Positions 1 through 10,079 of a DNA stretch of 64,000 bases are shown one piece after another. The notes below the pieces were generated by a model. The model was not told the DNA's origin and did no database searches. It was given only the letters and a program-made list of their open reading frames with translations. Numbering within the stretch: position 1 is the first letter of the stretch; every line of letters begins with the position of its first letter. Source of the stretch: Adiantum capillus-veneris (taxonomy: Eukaryota; Streptophyta; Polypodiopsida; Polypodiales; Pteridaceae); NCBI GenBank assembly GCA_014529385.2, contig CM043946.1, forward strand, positions 37,524,058 to 37,588,057, in the 5' to 3' direction. Position numbers and translations under genes: made by a program.

Positions 1-2020
1 TCTTGAGACAAAACCACTCATGCTACTAGAGATAATAGGTTGGACAAGTGGTGGACCTTGAATGTAAACCCCCATGTTAAAATATCATGGGTTTGAGGTA
101 TTTCAATGGAGCCTAGCATCTTGGAGACATGGTGTAGCTTGCTTCTCTTCATGTTTCAATGGAGCGTATCTTGGACAAATGGTGGAGCATCCTTCTCTCC
201 ATGTTTCAATGGACCCTAGCTTGGACAAGTGGTGGACCTTTGATTCTCTCTATGTTTCAATAGAGTTAGCTTGGACAAGTGGTGGACCTTGAAACAAAAC
301 CCCCATGTAAACCTATGCTGGTCACTCCAAGTGGTGAGAAAGAATAACCCTTAAGATATAGCCTTATAGGTTGGACAAGTGGTGGACCTTAACACCCAAA
401 TATTCTTAATATAATGACATAGAGTGAAAAAGTGGTGAATCTTGAGACCAAACCACTCATGCTACTAGCGTTAATAGGTTGGACAAGTGGTGGACCTTGA
501 ATGTAAACCCCCCATGTTTCAATAGAGTTAGCTTCGACAAATGGTAGAGGATCCTTCTCTCCATGTTTCAATGGAGCCTAGCTTGGACAAGTGGTGGACC
601 TTTGTTTCTCTCTATGTTTCAATAGAGTTAGCTTGGACAAGTGGTGGACCTTGGAGCCAAACCCCCATGTAAAACATATCATGGACATTTCAAGTGGTGA
701 GAAAGAATACCCTTTAAGATATACCCTTATAGGTTGGACAAGTGGTCGACCTTAACACCCAGATCTTCTTAACGTAATGACATAGAGTGGAAAAGTGGTG
801 AATCTTGAGACCAAACCACTCATGCTACTAGAGATAATAGGTTGGACAAGTGGTGGACCTTGAATGTAAACTCCCCATGTACAAAATATCGTGGGTTTAA
901 GGGTATTTCAATGGATCTTAGCATCTTGGAGACATGGTGCAGCTTGCTTCTCTTCATGTTTCAATGGAGCCTATCTTGGAAAATGGTGGAGCATCCTTCT
1001 CTCCATGTTTCAATGGACCCTAGCTTAGACAAGTGGTGGACCTTTGCTTCTCTCTATGTTTCAATAGAGTTAGCTTGGACAAGTGGTGGAACTTGGAACC
1101 AAACCCCCATGTAAAACCTATCATGGTCATTCCAAGTGGTGGAAGAATACCCTTGAGAAAGAATACCTTTAAGATATAGCCTTATAGGTTGGACAAGTGG
1201 TGGACCTTAACACCCAGATCTTCTTAATATAATGACATAGAGTGGAAAAGTGGTGAATCTTGACATCAAACCACTCATGCTACTAGTGATAATAGGTTGG
1301 ACAAGTGGTGGACCTTGAATGTAAACCCCCCATGTACGAAATATCATGGGTTTAAGATATTTCAATGGAGCCTAGCATTTTGGAGACATGGTGCAGCTTG
1401 CTTCTCTTCATGTTTCAATCAAACCTGGCTTGGACAAATGGTGGAGCATCCTTCTCTCCATGTTTCAATGGAGCCTAGCTTGGACAAGTGGTGGACCTTT
1501 GATTCTCTCTATGTTTCAATAGAGTTAGCTTGGACAAGTGGTGGACCTTGGAACCATACCCCTATGTAAAACCCATCATGTGCATTCCAAGTGGTGGTAA
1601 ATAATACCATTTAAGATATTGCCTTATAGGTTGGACAAGTGGTGGACCTTAACACCCAGATCTTCTTAATATAATGACATAGAGTGGAAAAGTGGTGAAT
1701 CTTGAGACCAAACCACTCATGCTACTAGGGATAATAGGTTGGACAAGTGGTGGACCTTGAATTTAAACCCCACATATACAAAATATCATGGGTTTAAGGT
1801 ATTTCAATGGAGCCTAGCATCTCAAAGACATGGTGCATCTTGCTTCTCTTCATGTTTCAATGGAGCCTATTTTGGACAAATGGTGGAGCATCCTTCTCTC
1901 CATGTTTCAATGGACCCTAGATTGGACAAGTGGTGGACCTTTGCTTCTCTCTATGTTTCAATATAGTTAGCCTATATTAGACAATTAGTAGACCTCGAAT
2001 CTCTCCATGTTGTCTAGAGT
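1..2020 (+). repeat. Minisatellite array A: ~50-bp monomer in ~440-bp higher-order units
   Basis: The core monomer, about 50 bp, is built round TTGGACAAGTGGTGGACCTT followed by a CTTCTCTC...ATGTTTCAATGGAG segment. About nine diverged monomers form a higher-order unit. The unit marker GGTTGGACAAGTGGTGG followed by AATGTAAACC recurs near 38, 478, 840, 1295 and 1737 (spacing 440, 362, 455, 442); the short unit is an internal deletion. Because 50 is not a multiple of three, the 60-90 aa open frames here change phase from monomer to monomer and are not believable proteins. The array stops about 170 bp before the splice acceptor of the next gene, so it may lie in an intron or 5' leader. Confidence 0.93.
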
Positions 2021-2191
2021 GGTGGACCTGGTACTTTCTCCCTTCCCTTAGTTTACTAGCTTAAATGATCACTATGTATACTTGCTTAGATCTAGCTTGA
2101 ACAAGTGGTGGAACTTGTATTCACACAAACTTAATCCATTACAAAAAAGTATATGTTAAAATAACATTTGGTTTTTTTTGTTTCAGGAAAG

Positions 2192-4842
2192 ATGGCTCCA
2201 AAAAAACAGGTTGCAAGGGTTGCTGTCTCAGTTGACTATACTTGCAATGATCTTAGGAAATGGTATTTGGACATACATGGTATAGAGGGTGCACAATTTC
2301 ATAAGGTGCATCTATTTATTGCCAAAAAGGAGAATGACAGCTTGTTTGAAGATGTTGGACAAGTTGTGGAAGCATCTGTCTCTGTAGTTGATAGTCATCC
2401 AGAGGTGGAATGCATTGACATTCTAGTTCCAATGAATCTAGAATTTCAACTATCTCCAGGAGCATATGCATTGGAGCGCATGTCTAGAAACAAAGAAGAG
2501 ACAATGTTTTCTCGAGGATGGAAGTTTGCAGAATCAAATCCAAATATCACAGCAGATCAACTTCAAAGCTCCATCATTGCCACACTACAACGAAAAAAGG
2601 TGAAAGCTTCACGACCACCATCCACAAAGAAGCAAGCAAAAGTGCAGAAAGTAGAAGCTAAGCGAACTAGTTCCATTTTGGATGTAGACAAGGCATCTTT
2701 GGCATCCTCATCAACAGAGGGTTCAATGTCAAAGATGAGAATTGTGGATCCAGATGTTTTAGAAGCTGAGGCCATGAAAGGACAAGAAAAAGATACAGGT
2801 GGAATGAATAAGTACATAAATTATTTTCCTTTCCAATATAGGGAATTTGATATCCCTATTCAAAATTGTTGGCTTGCTCCTGATCACTATAATGCACGTA
2901 TTATGGATAAAAAACACGCTGAAAGTGTGTTATTTGGATTTTCACGGAGTACGACCAAGCCTGCAGCATGTGCATATTTGATGCCTGTTCGAAATGCAAA
3001 ATCAAAGAAGGGGACTCCTTTGGCAGTAGAAGAGGTAGAGGAGCAAAAAATTAAAGATTATCATTATTGGATTCTTGATGGGCAGCATTCAATCTATGCT
3101 GCAAAAGTTTTGCTTCACAATGAACAAAACAACAAAGAGATCTTTGAAAGACTGATTAGCGTGTATAAATTTAGAAAGGCTCGCATTGTTGTGAATGCTC
3201 CTCCATTTGTTGCAACTGCTATATCTGCCATTGCAAATGAGGAGGCTCAGGCATTGTATGTCAAGCAACCTTACAGCCAAATATTGAGACATTTACGGAG
3301 TCAATGGATCTTCTCAGGACGACCACCAAAGGCAGCAAGTGGAATTGCAGAGGGACATGCATCTCGTGCCGGATGGGATGTAAGTTATTTTCTTTGTCTT
3401 TTTGATAGTGTTTAATTAACAAATCTTGCTCAATAGTTTAATTATTTCTCTATTTCTTTTTAGGGTTTTCTTCGATTGGCAAGAATGAGTGCAGCAGCAA
3501 GTTGGATTGCTAAACAGGCACACATGGTCACGTACTCTGATTTAGTTTATGATTGCTGGATAGAAATCATTGAAAATCTAGAAGAGGAGAATAAGAAACC
3601 CCCAACAACTGTATTTAGATACCTTTGTGGCCTTGAGGAATCAGAGGTAAAGACTATTCAAGAAGAGATTAGAGATGAGAAGATTTTACTGTCAAAGAGT
3701 GCAAAGGATGGTGATGCAACTGACATGTATGATCGAATCAAGCAGTTGAAGCAAGACAAATTGATTCAAGATGCACTTCTTGAAGGCTTCAACAATTTGA
3801 ATGAGTCTTCACCATGTAAAGACTGGGAGGAGGTGGTCAAAATGTATAACATCAATGATGTTGTTTATAAAACAATTTTAATGCTATGCGAGGAATGGAT
3901 CAGATCTAGTTTGACGCGTGGAACAAAGAAAATGGCTTTTCCAGATGGAGCAATAAAATACATGCAATGGGCAATTCACCTTCAAAAGGAGAAAACTGAG
4001 CCTAGAGATTTGCCATGGTCAATCTATGTGGTGAGCCTACAAATGGAAGGCAATCTCTACTTGATGCGCCACTTCAATAATAAAGTGCCTATTGGCTTAT
4101 GTGTTTTAGATATGACAAAAAACGTTGGAGGCAATTTGAAGTGGAGTGAGGAGACATTTAACAATGCTTTGGATGGGATCTTGGCTATTGCTGGAGGGTC
4201 AACAGATCCTGGATTTGTCTTTCTTGCATTTGTGGATTTCACTAACTTCACAAAATTGCAATGTGCCTTTCACGCCATGGGAGATAATCTGAGCTACCAT
4301 TGTTGTGGTGCATTGCATCACTTTCCATCAGCTCCTTGCAAAGGAGCAATTCAATTCCTAACAGTTATTGCCTTCTTGGGACAAGGCAATGCATTTGAAG
4401 ACCTGAGAAGAAGATCAGAGGAACATCCCATGCCAATTGATTGTTCTCTTCTTCAAGTAGCAGATAACGATATGTCAGATTTGCAATATTTGGAGGCCAA
4501 AAAAAGAGCTTTGGTCAAGCACTACATTCGTACATATTGTTTTGAAGACCGCAAGCTTGTTGATGTTTTTGGTGATGGCTCCTTGGTTGCACAAGAAGGA
4601 ATACAACAGAAAAAAGAAGTTATCTGCTTAATTGATAGTGTGGAGGAGGCAAAAAGCGTGGAGACCATGCTGCTAGACTTTGTTAAGTCTCATGAAGATA
4701 TAGAAAAATGGGCTGGACTTCAACAATCCACTTCGCAATCAGGCGACATTGTGCCTGTTACAGAGGAGTGCTCTCCACAAAGAGAAGAAGAACCAACAAC
4801 ACCATCCTCTGTCAATGGAGGACTTTTTGGAAATGGAGACAC
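2192..4842 (+). CDS. ParB/DndB-like (DGQH) protein with degenerate DNA-methyltransferase-like C-terminus, two exons visible
   Basis: Exon 1 begins at a splice acceptor (TTTGTTTCAG ending 2186), five bases before the first ATG at 2192. It joins exon 2 at 3464 across an 84-bp phase-0 intron. Exon 2 reads to a GTATGT donor after 4842; without splicing there the frame closes at 4933 after a hydrophobic tail typical of intron read-through. The visible protein is about 855 aa. A Lys-rich low-complexity stretch (about 140-165) is followed by Y-W-I-L-D-G-Q-H-S near residue 293. D-G-Q-H-R type motifs mark ParB/DndB-like proteins. Near the C-terminus, L-V-D-V-F-G-D-G-S (nt 4556-4582) followed by a hydrophobic strand and an acidic residue resembles the AdoMet motif I of beta-class N4/N6 DNA methyltransferases. 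Where D-P-P-Y is expected upstream I see only L-D-M-T-K-N, so methylation activity is doubtful. ParB-methylase fusions are known in bacteria and phages. Domain calls are inference by eye; coding status is strong. Confidence 0.72.
3380..3463 (+). other. Spliceosomal intron, 84 bp, phase 0
   Basis: Donor GAT|GTAAGT after 3379 and acceptor TTTTTAG|GG ending 3463. Both flanking frames are open and in the same phase across the junction. The intron is T-rich and contains an in-frame stop (TAA at 3413-3418 region), so the longer unspliced reading is not the protein. Confidence 0.85.
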
Positions 4843-4933
4843 GTATGTTTTGAGTTTCTTGTGCATGTTAGTGTTTCTTGTTACTGATTTGATACTCTTA
4901 ATGTTAGATTTTGCTTTATATAGTATTGATTGA

Positions 4934-6694
4934 GTTTGTATTTTTTATCTCAAGCATTCAAGGTTTGAATGTAAATAGTAAATTACTTGAGTTTTTGAAT
5001 GGTGGATCTGTAGACTAAAACTATAACATTTAATACTCACAAAGACTTAATTACTTAAGAGCTTGAACTCAATAAGTTTTGGACCTTTTATCAATACCCC
5101 CTTGATATGATACATTAGATCGTAGCATGGTTAAATGGTGATGCTTCATAAATTGAACCTAGCTTAGACAGGTGCTGGAGCCTAAATTTAAACTAACCTT
5201 GCTAGAAGGGAGCTTATGTTTGGACTTTGAGAACTAGCATAAGTAATCAATTAGAGCATAGATTAGACATGTGGTGGTGGCCGGCCTTAGAGACCAAAAT
5301 CTTAATGAGCTTGGAAAGGTATTTAAGTACTGCAATTTACTTAGTTTTAGTACTCATTAAATGCATAGCTTGACAAAAGGTGGACCTTACATGGATCCTA
5401 ATTTCAAGAGGTGTGGTAGACCTTCAAACAAGCTCATATAGCTTGGACATGTGGTAGACCTTGCATGAAGGACTAGTTTAGACAAGTGTGGTACACCTTG
5501 TAACCAACACCATTTTGTTATATGCTTGGACAAGTGGTGGACCTTCATACCAGAATCTCTAGCATAATAGGCAATGGTGGAGTTGTTTCTCCATTTTCCA
5601 TTGGAAGCCTAGCTTAGACAAACAATGGAGCTTGCTTCTCTCCATGTTTCAATGGATCCTAGCTTTAGAAAAGTGGTGGAGATTTGCTTCTCTCCATGTT
5701 GCAATGGGACCTTAGCTTAGGAAGTGGTAGACTTGAAAAACACCCCCGTATACAACATATAATGGGGTTTCATGTTTCAATGGCTCTAGCTTGGACAAAT
5801 GGTTAGAGCTTGCTTCTCTTTATGTTTCAATGGATCCAAATCTTAGCCAAAGTGGTGGACTTGAAACAAGAATCCCCCCCCCCCCCCCTTGTACAACGTA
5901 ATTATGGGTTTTGAAAGCACTGGGAGAAAATAATAGCTTTGATAAGTGGTGGACCTTGCTTCTCTCCATGCTTCAATGGAGCCGAGGTTGGACACATGTT
6001 GGAGAGAAGATGGTTGCCCATGAAATAAGACCATGCATGCTATAATCAATCATATGTTGTACACATGGTGGACCTTGCAATTGTTTTATATGCCTAACTT
6101 GGACAAGTGGAGGACCCTTGATTACCTCCAGATATCAACAACAAGCCAAGTTTGGACAAGTGTAGTACCACCAAACCAGAATCTATATGCTAATAGAGTA
6201 TAGGTAGGACACGCGATGAACCTTGATATCAAACCATCCATGCTACTAGAGATGATAGGTTTCACATGTGGTGGAACCTTGTATCAATGTTCTATGTGTA
6301 GTTTTTGACTAGTGATAGACCTTGAAACTAATCCCTCTAGGCTACAAGAAAAAAGAGATGGATGAGGAGGCTAGACTACTTTTGTTGCATCAATGCATCC
6401 CATGTTACCACATATACTATAGGGTTCTTGGATAAGTGTTGGATCTTGTGTCAATGCTCCATGTCTAGCTTGGACAAGTGGTGGACCTTGGTTCTCTCTA
6501 TGCTTCAAATGGGCAATAGATTGGAGACACAGTGGCCTTTTTTTTCCAATGATTTTATTTTTTGGAAACCTTGGAGGCACCATGTAAGAGGCACTCTAAG
6601 TCTTCCATACAATGGACCTATTGGACTATAAAATAATGATATCTTTCTTTGATATTGTCATTATTTTATGCATAATATTTTCTTCTTTTTGCAG
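4934..6694 (+). repeat. Degenerate plus-oriented minisatellite monomers; intron or spacer
   Basis: Scattered diverged copies of the GGACAAGTGGTGGACCTT monomer lie near 5240-5290, 5390-5480, 5520-5545, 5640-5700, 5760-5850, 5940-5965, 6095-6115 and 6470-6490, without regular higher-order order. A run of about 17 C occurs near 5873-5889. No coding exon is recognised. The phase of the 4842 donor (2) does not match the 6695 acceptor (needs 1), so if the flanking exons belong to one transcript a further small exon must lie here. Confidence 0.7.
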
Positions 6695-7251
6695 ACACAA
6701 AGGAGTTAAGTGATATAAAAACTAGATGTATTTCACACTATGATTGGCATGAAGATCCTTTTGGGACACCAACTTTTCCTATTCCCAAAGATGTAATTTT
6801 CCATATTAACGGTGTGGATTTTGAAGTGCGACTTTCATGTATTGAAGGAGCTGGTTATGGGCTATTTGTGCATACTACCCTGGAAAGTGGTTTGACTATT
6901 CTAAACTATGGAGGGCATAAGTATAGATTTCAAGACTGGAAAAAGATATGCAAAATATTTCCAAGAGCTTATAAATATTCTCTTCTAGAGGATCCAAACA
7001 TAGAAGAAGAGGAAGATCAATCATACATTATTGGTTGTGTAGAAGAAGGAAACGTGTCGGGCTATATAAATAGTTCTCACAGTACAAATGTCTGTCCCAA
7101 CGTACGCTATACATTTGATCCAAATTTGCCACCTTGGCATAAATGCACCTCTTCACACATCAAGTCAGAAGAATATGGCCATGTATGCATTGAGACTATT
7201 TGTCAAGTTGAAGCAGGAGAAGAGTTGTTTGCTGACTATAACTTTACTTGA
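6695..7251 (+). CDS. SET-domain protein, terminal exon
   Basis: The frame is open from the splice acceptor (TTCTTTTTGCAG ending 6694) to TGA at 7249-7251, about 185 codons. The first in-frame ATG is at 6814, but the frame continues upstream of it to the acceptor, so this is probably an exon and not a single-exon gene. SET hallmarks in order: G-A-G-Y-G-L-F near nt 6850 (N-terminal G-x-G motif); G-Y-I-N-S-S-H-S...C-P-N-V near 7060-7105, in the position of the R-F-x-N-H-S-C-x-P-N pseudoknot motif; and V-E-A-G-E-E-L-F-A-D-Y near 7207-7240, matching the A-G-E-E-L-x-x-D-Y catalytic Tyr motif. The usual N-H pair is altered to S-S-H, with an insertion before P-N, so AdoMet binding may be changed. No pre-SET or post-SET Cys clusters are seen; the frame ends one residue after the Y-N-F-T. 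The family function is protein lysine methylation, with substrate unknown here. It could be the 3' part of the gene at 2192-4842 or separate. Confidence 0.75.
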
Positions 7252-7893
7252 CATTGTAAAGTATTGTACATGGATGGAAATCTCAAGTACATGCATCATT
7301 TTCATTTTTCATGGATGAAATCTCAAGTGAATATAACATTTGATTATTGTTTAGTTTATGCTCAACGAGAATCTAGAGTGCTCTTATGCTTTGTGTGTTG
7401 TCTAACATATTTGACTACCTTGGCCATAGAATCTTGATTCTACTCTAGATTTGTGATAAATCTTACCAAAATTTAATCAATGTCTAGGTTGGACAAGTGG
7501 TGGGGCTTCAAACATTACTGTCTTAAACAAGTGGAGTTATCTTACTTGAATAAGTGGTGGCCTTTGAATCCAAATCTAAGCCAAATCTCTAATTATTTTC
7601 TTGTAGTCTAGGTTGGACATTTGGTGGACCTTGTATCCATGTTTCCTCAACAAGGGTGGCTTTTAGTTTTCACTTTAAGTACTCATCTTTAATAAAGTGT
7701 AGGATGGAAAATGTTGAGTTAGTAGATTGTATTTTAGACAAGTGGTGTTTGGTGTACGAATGCTGAAAATGGTTGCAAGGATTCTAACAACGACTTTACC
7801 TTAAATAAATTTCTTACTAGGAGTTCTACATATAAATATGGTGAATAAAATTCTAGTGGTTTTGAGATACCATTTGTGTGTGTGTTTTCTTAG
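7252..7893. other. Spacer with a few minisatellite monomers; ends at a splice acceptor
   Basis: Contains diverged plus-oriented monomers near 7485-7510, 7545-7570, 7610-7635 and 7735-7750. No coding frame is recognised. It ends in a T-rich tract and TTTTCTTAG, the acceptor of the next exon. Confidence 0.6.
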
Positions 7894-7907
7894 ATTCACA
7901 AACTGGG

Positions 7908-9092
7908 ATGGATAATGCTCCTATGGTTCAGTCAACAACTATAGAATCCATAGATTCTATGGTTTCTAAAGTGCCCAAGATGGATGATATTTCTATACTA
8001 GAGTCTAGTGTTGTGCAACTTGAGCAAGCTTCCAATAATGAGAACCAAGAAATCGATGCTTCAAAAATGCAACATACATCAAAAGAGACTGAAAAGTCCA
8101 CTCACGAGCTATTGCCAATTGGTACTACGTCATGTAGCGTAGATGTTGAGAAATCCATGCTTACAATTATATTGGATTTAAATGGTCTATTGTTGAAACG
8201 TTCCCCTCAACCATCCTCACACCACAACTCAGTGCAAATGGATTCAAAAAGATATATTATACTCAGGCCAGGTTGCATCCAATTCTTGAAGACTATTTTA
8301 CAAAGGTTTAATGTTGCAATTTGGTCGACAGCTACTAGGAATAATGTGTATCAAATCCTTGCAGCACTAAACAACTTAGCTGAGGATACATTGCCTTTCT
8401 TTGCAATTTGGTCGCAAGATGTTTGCTACACCGCTCAAACTCAAAAATTGTTTAGACCCGACAATCCAAACGTTGAGGCAATGTTCAAGCCTCTAGCCAA
8501 AATTGCCATGGGGTTTGAATGTGATCCACAAAGAACAGTGCTTATTGATGACTCTCCTTACAAGGGATGTATTTCACCAGCAAACAATTGCATTTTTCCA
8601 CCACAATTTGATGCTGAGAAGATGGTTGACAATATGCTCTTGGAGGAGCTACTGCCATACTTGATTCAGCTTGATGAGAGAAGGGATGTGCGTGATTTAA
8701 TTGCTTCTAATCGTTATGGACAACCTATAGTGACAAATGATAGTGAATACAAACAAATCATGGAGTATTGGAAGCAGAAAAATGATGTTTGGTCAGCTAA
8801 GGTGTTCTTTACAAGAAGAATACCACCTGCAAAAGGTGACAGAGATGAAACTATCATTGAAGATGCAAGTGACACAAGCCACCGCAATGAAATGAGAAGA
8901 GCCCAAATACAAGAGATCTTGGCAAAGGAGCGTACACCCATTGAAAGCATGAAGGCGTCACAATTGACCACTTTAGCTAGGCAATTGGGTTGTAACACAA
9001 AAGGAGTTTTGAAGGCAACCACAGCAAAGGCTTATATAAATAAGGTGAAAGCTGAGAACAATCTTCTAAGGCTGGATAGAAAGCAACCCTAA
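7908..9092 (+). CDS. FCP1/NLI-interacting-factor-like HAD protein with SAP-like C-terminus
   Basis: The exon opens at acceptor TTTTCTTAG ending 7893. The first ATG after it, at 7908, gives 394 aa to TAA at 9090-9092. After an acidic, Ser-rich N-terminus the FCP1-homology HAD fold runs from about 84 to 265: motif I I-L-D-L-N-G-L-L-L (Asp 90), then R-P-G-C near 120, motif II W-S-T-A-T-R near 139, and motif IV V-L-I-D-D-S-P-Y near 211-218. In active CTD phosphatases motif I is D-x-D-x-T/V; here the second Asp is Asn and the Thr is Leu, which should remove the general acid/base. Plants have a D-L-N-G-L-L group of HAD proteins, so this is probably family-typical and not a random lesion. Residues about 345-385 (S-M-K-A-S-Q-L-T-T-L-A-R-Q-L-G...K-G-V-L-K) resemble a SAP DNA-binding motif (inference). 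A candidate intron at 9045-9186 would replace the last 16 residues by a 35-residue tail. Confidence 0.8.
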   Translation: MDNAPMVQSTTIESIDSMVSKVPKMDDISILESSVVQLEQASNNENQEIDASKMQHTSKETEKSTHELLPIGTTSCSVDVEKSMLTIILDLNGLLLKRSPQPSSHHNSVQMDSKRYIILRPGCIQFLKTILQRFNVAIWSTATRNNVYQILAALNNLAEDTLPFFAIWSQDVCYTAQTQKLFRPDNPNVEAMFKPLAKIAMGFECDPQRTVLIDDSPYKGCISPANNCIFPPQFDAEKMVDNMLLEELLPYLIQLDERRDVRDLIASNRYGQPIVTNDSEYKQIMEYWKQKNDVWSAKVFFTRRIPPAKGDRDETIIEDASDTSHRNEMRRAQIQEILAKERTPIESMKASQLTTLARQLGCNTKGVLKATTAKAYINKVKAENNLLRLDRKQP

Positions 9093-9186
9093 GGTACTAG
9101 TGACATGTCATATATTCTTGATACACATGCTTGAACACTCATGTGCATGGTATCTAACAAATCTTTCTTTTTATTCCTTCTTGCAG
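9045..9186 (+). other. Candidate alternative intron at the 3' end of the HAD gene
   Basis: A consensus donor AAG|GTGAAA falls on a codon boundary after 9044. A T-rich tract with TTCTTGCAG| ends at 9186, also on a codon boundary. Splicing would join the frame to 9187-9294 (TGA at 9292), giving 35 new residues; retaining the intron gives the stop at 9090-9092. Both outcomes are open, so alternative splicing is possible. No transcript evidence is available here. Confidence 0.45.
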
Positions 9187-9294
9187 GATCTTACAAAGGA
9201 TACTACTAGATGGAGCTCAATCAATAGAGATTTTGATATTTTTGCTCAAAATAATGAAGCAGTCACCTACATTTTTTGTTTATCAATTTCTTGA

Positions 9295-10079
9295 GAGACT
9301 TTATTTTAGTTTGTAATCATCAAATGAAATGAAAAGTATCCTTCTTATTAAGATTGTTGATCTTTTTCTTGTTCAAACCTTTCAATTGTGATTTATAGTT
9401 TTGTTAGCATGAGATTGTGCTTTTTTAGTTTGAAAAAAACTGTCAAAGATCCAAGTCTTTTTGGCTTTACTTAAGTTATTAATTGTGAAAGATCCAAGTC
9501 TTTTTGCTTTACTTAAGTTATTGATTGCCTATGTAATAGTCCTTAAAACAATATCGGATGGCTTTCTTACGCCCATGTCTCACATTGGTCTTTAGGTGAG
9601 ACAAGTGGTGACCTTGAAAGTATGGTCTCATATCTCGATCAAGTGAAGAGACATGAAGCTTAAATATCACTACTATGTATCTAGTGTTAAACTCCATCAA
9701 GACAAAGACTAGATAGCCAAATTGCAGTCGAGTTTAAGTGAAAAATCCATTTGAGCTAAGGTAAAACTTATAGTGCCTCATTTTTCTAGGATTCTACCCC
9801 ATCAAGGAAGTTAGAATCTAGCACAAACCAATTAAGACTCTTTTGGAGCCTAGATAGGACAATTCGTGGAACTTATGAAACTTATTATTGAGTTAGAGTC
9901 TAGTTTAGATAAGCAAAAGATCTTCAAACCAGCACTTGACTTTCTTACTATTCAATATTCAAAGTCCCTTGAGGCTAACAAATTACATACCCACTTGTAA
10001 CCTAACTAATGAGTAATTATATAGATCTAAGCAAGTATATATAATGAGTCTTCAAACTAATAATCCAAGGGAAGAGAGT
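9295..10079. other. Spacer, no gene seen; short tandem duplication
   Basis: AT-rich, with no supported coding frame. A 42-bp tandem duplication containing AGATCCAAGTCTTTTTG occurs near 9446-9525. One plus-oriented monomer remnant lies near 9598-9620. The orientation of the satellite family flips between here and 10080. Confidence 0.5.

Noticed and set aside
74-1966. Series of 60-90-codon frames with W-W-T / F-Q-W-S-L motifs that look like a repeated protein family
   Set aside because: They are translations of the 50-bp satellite monomer. The monomer length is not a multiple of three, phases rotate, and the same peptides appear on whichever strand carries the array.
4843-6694. Direct splicing of the ParB-like gene to the SET exon to give one fused protein
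   Set aside because: Donor phase 2 at 4842 and acceptor phase at 6695 do not agree, and no linking exon was found. Left open, not called.
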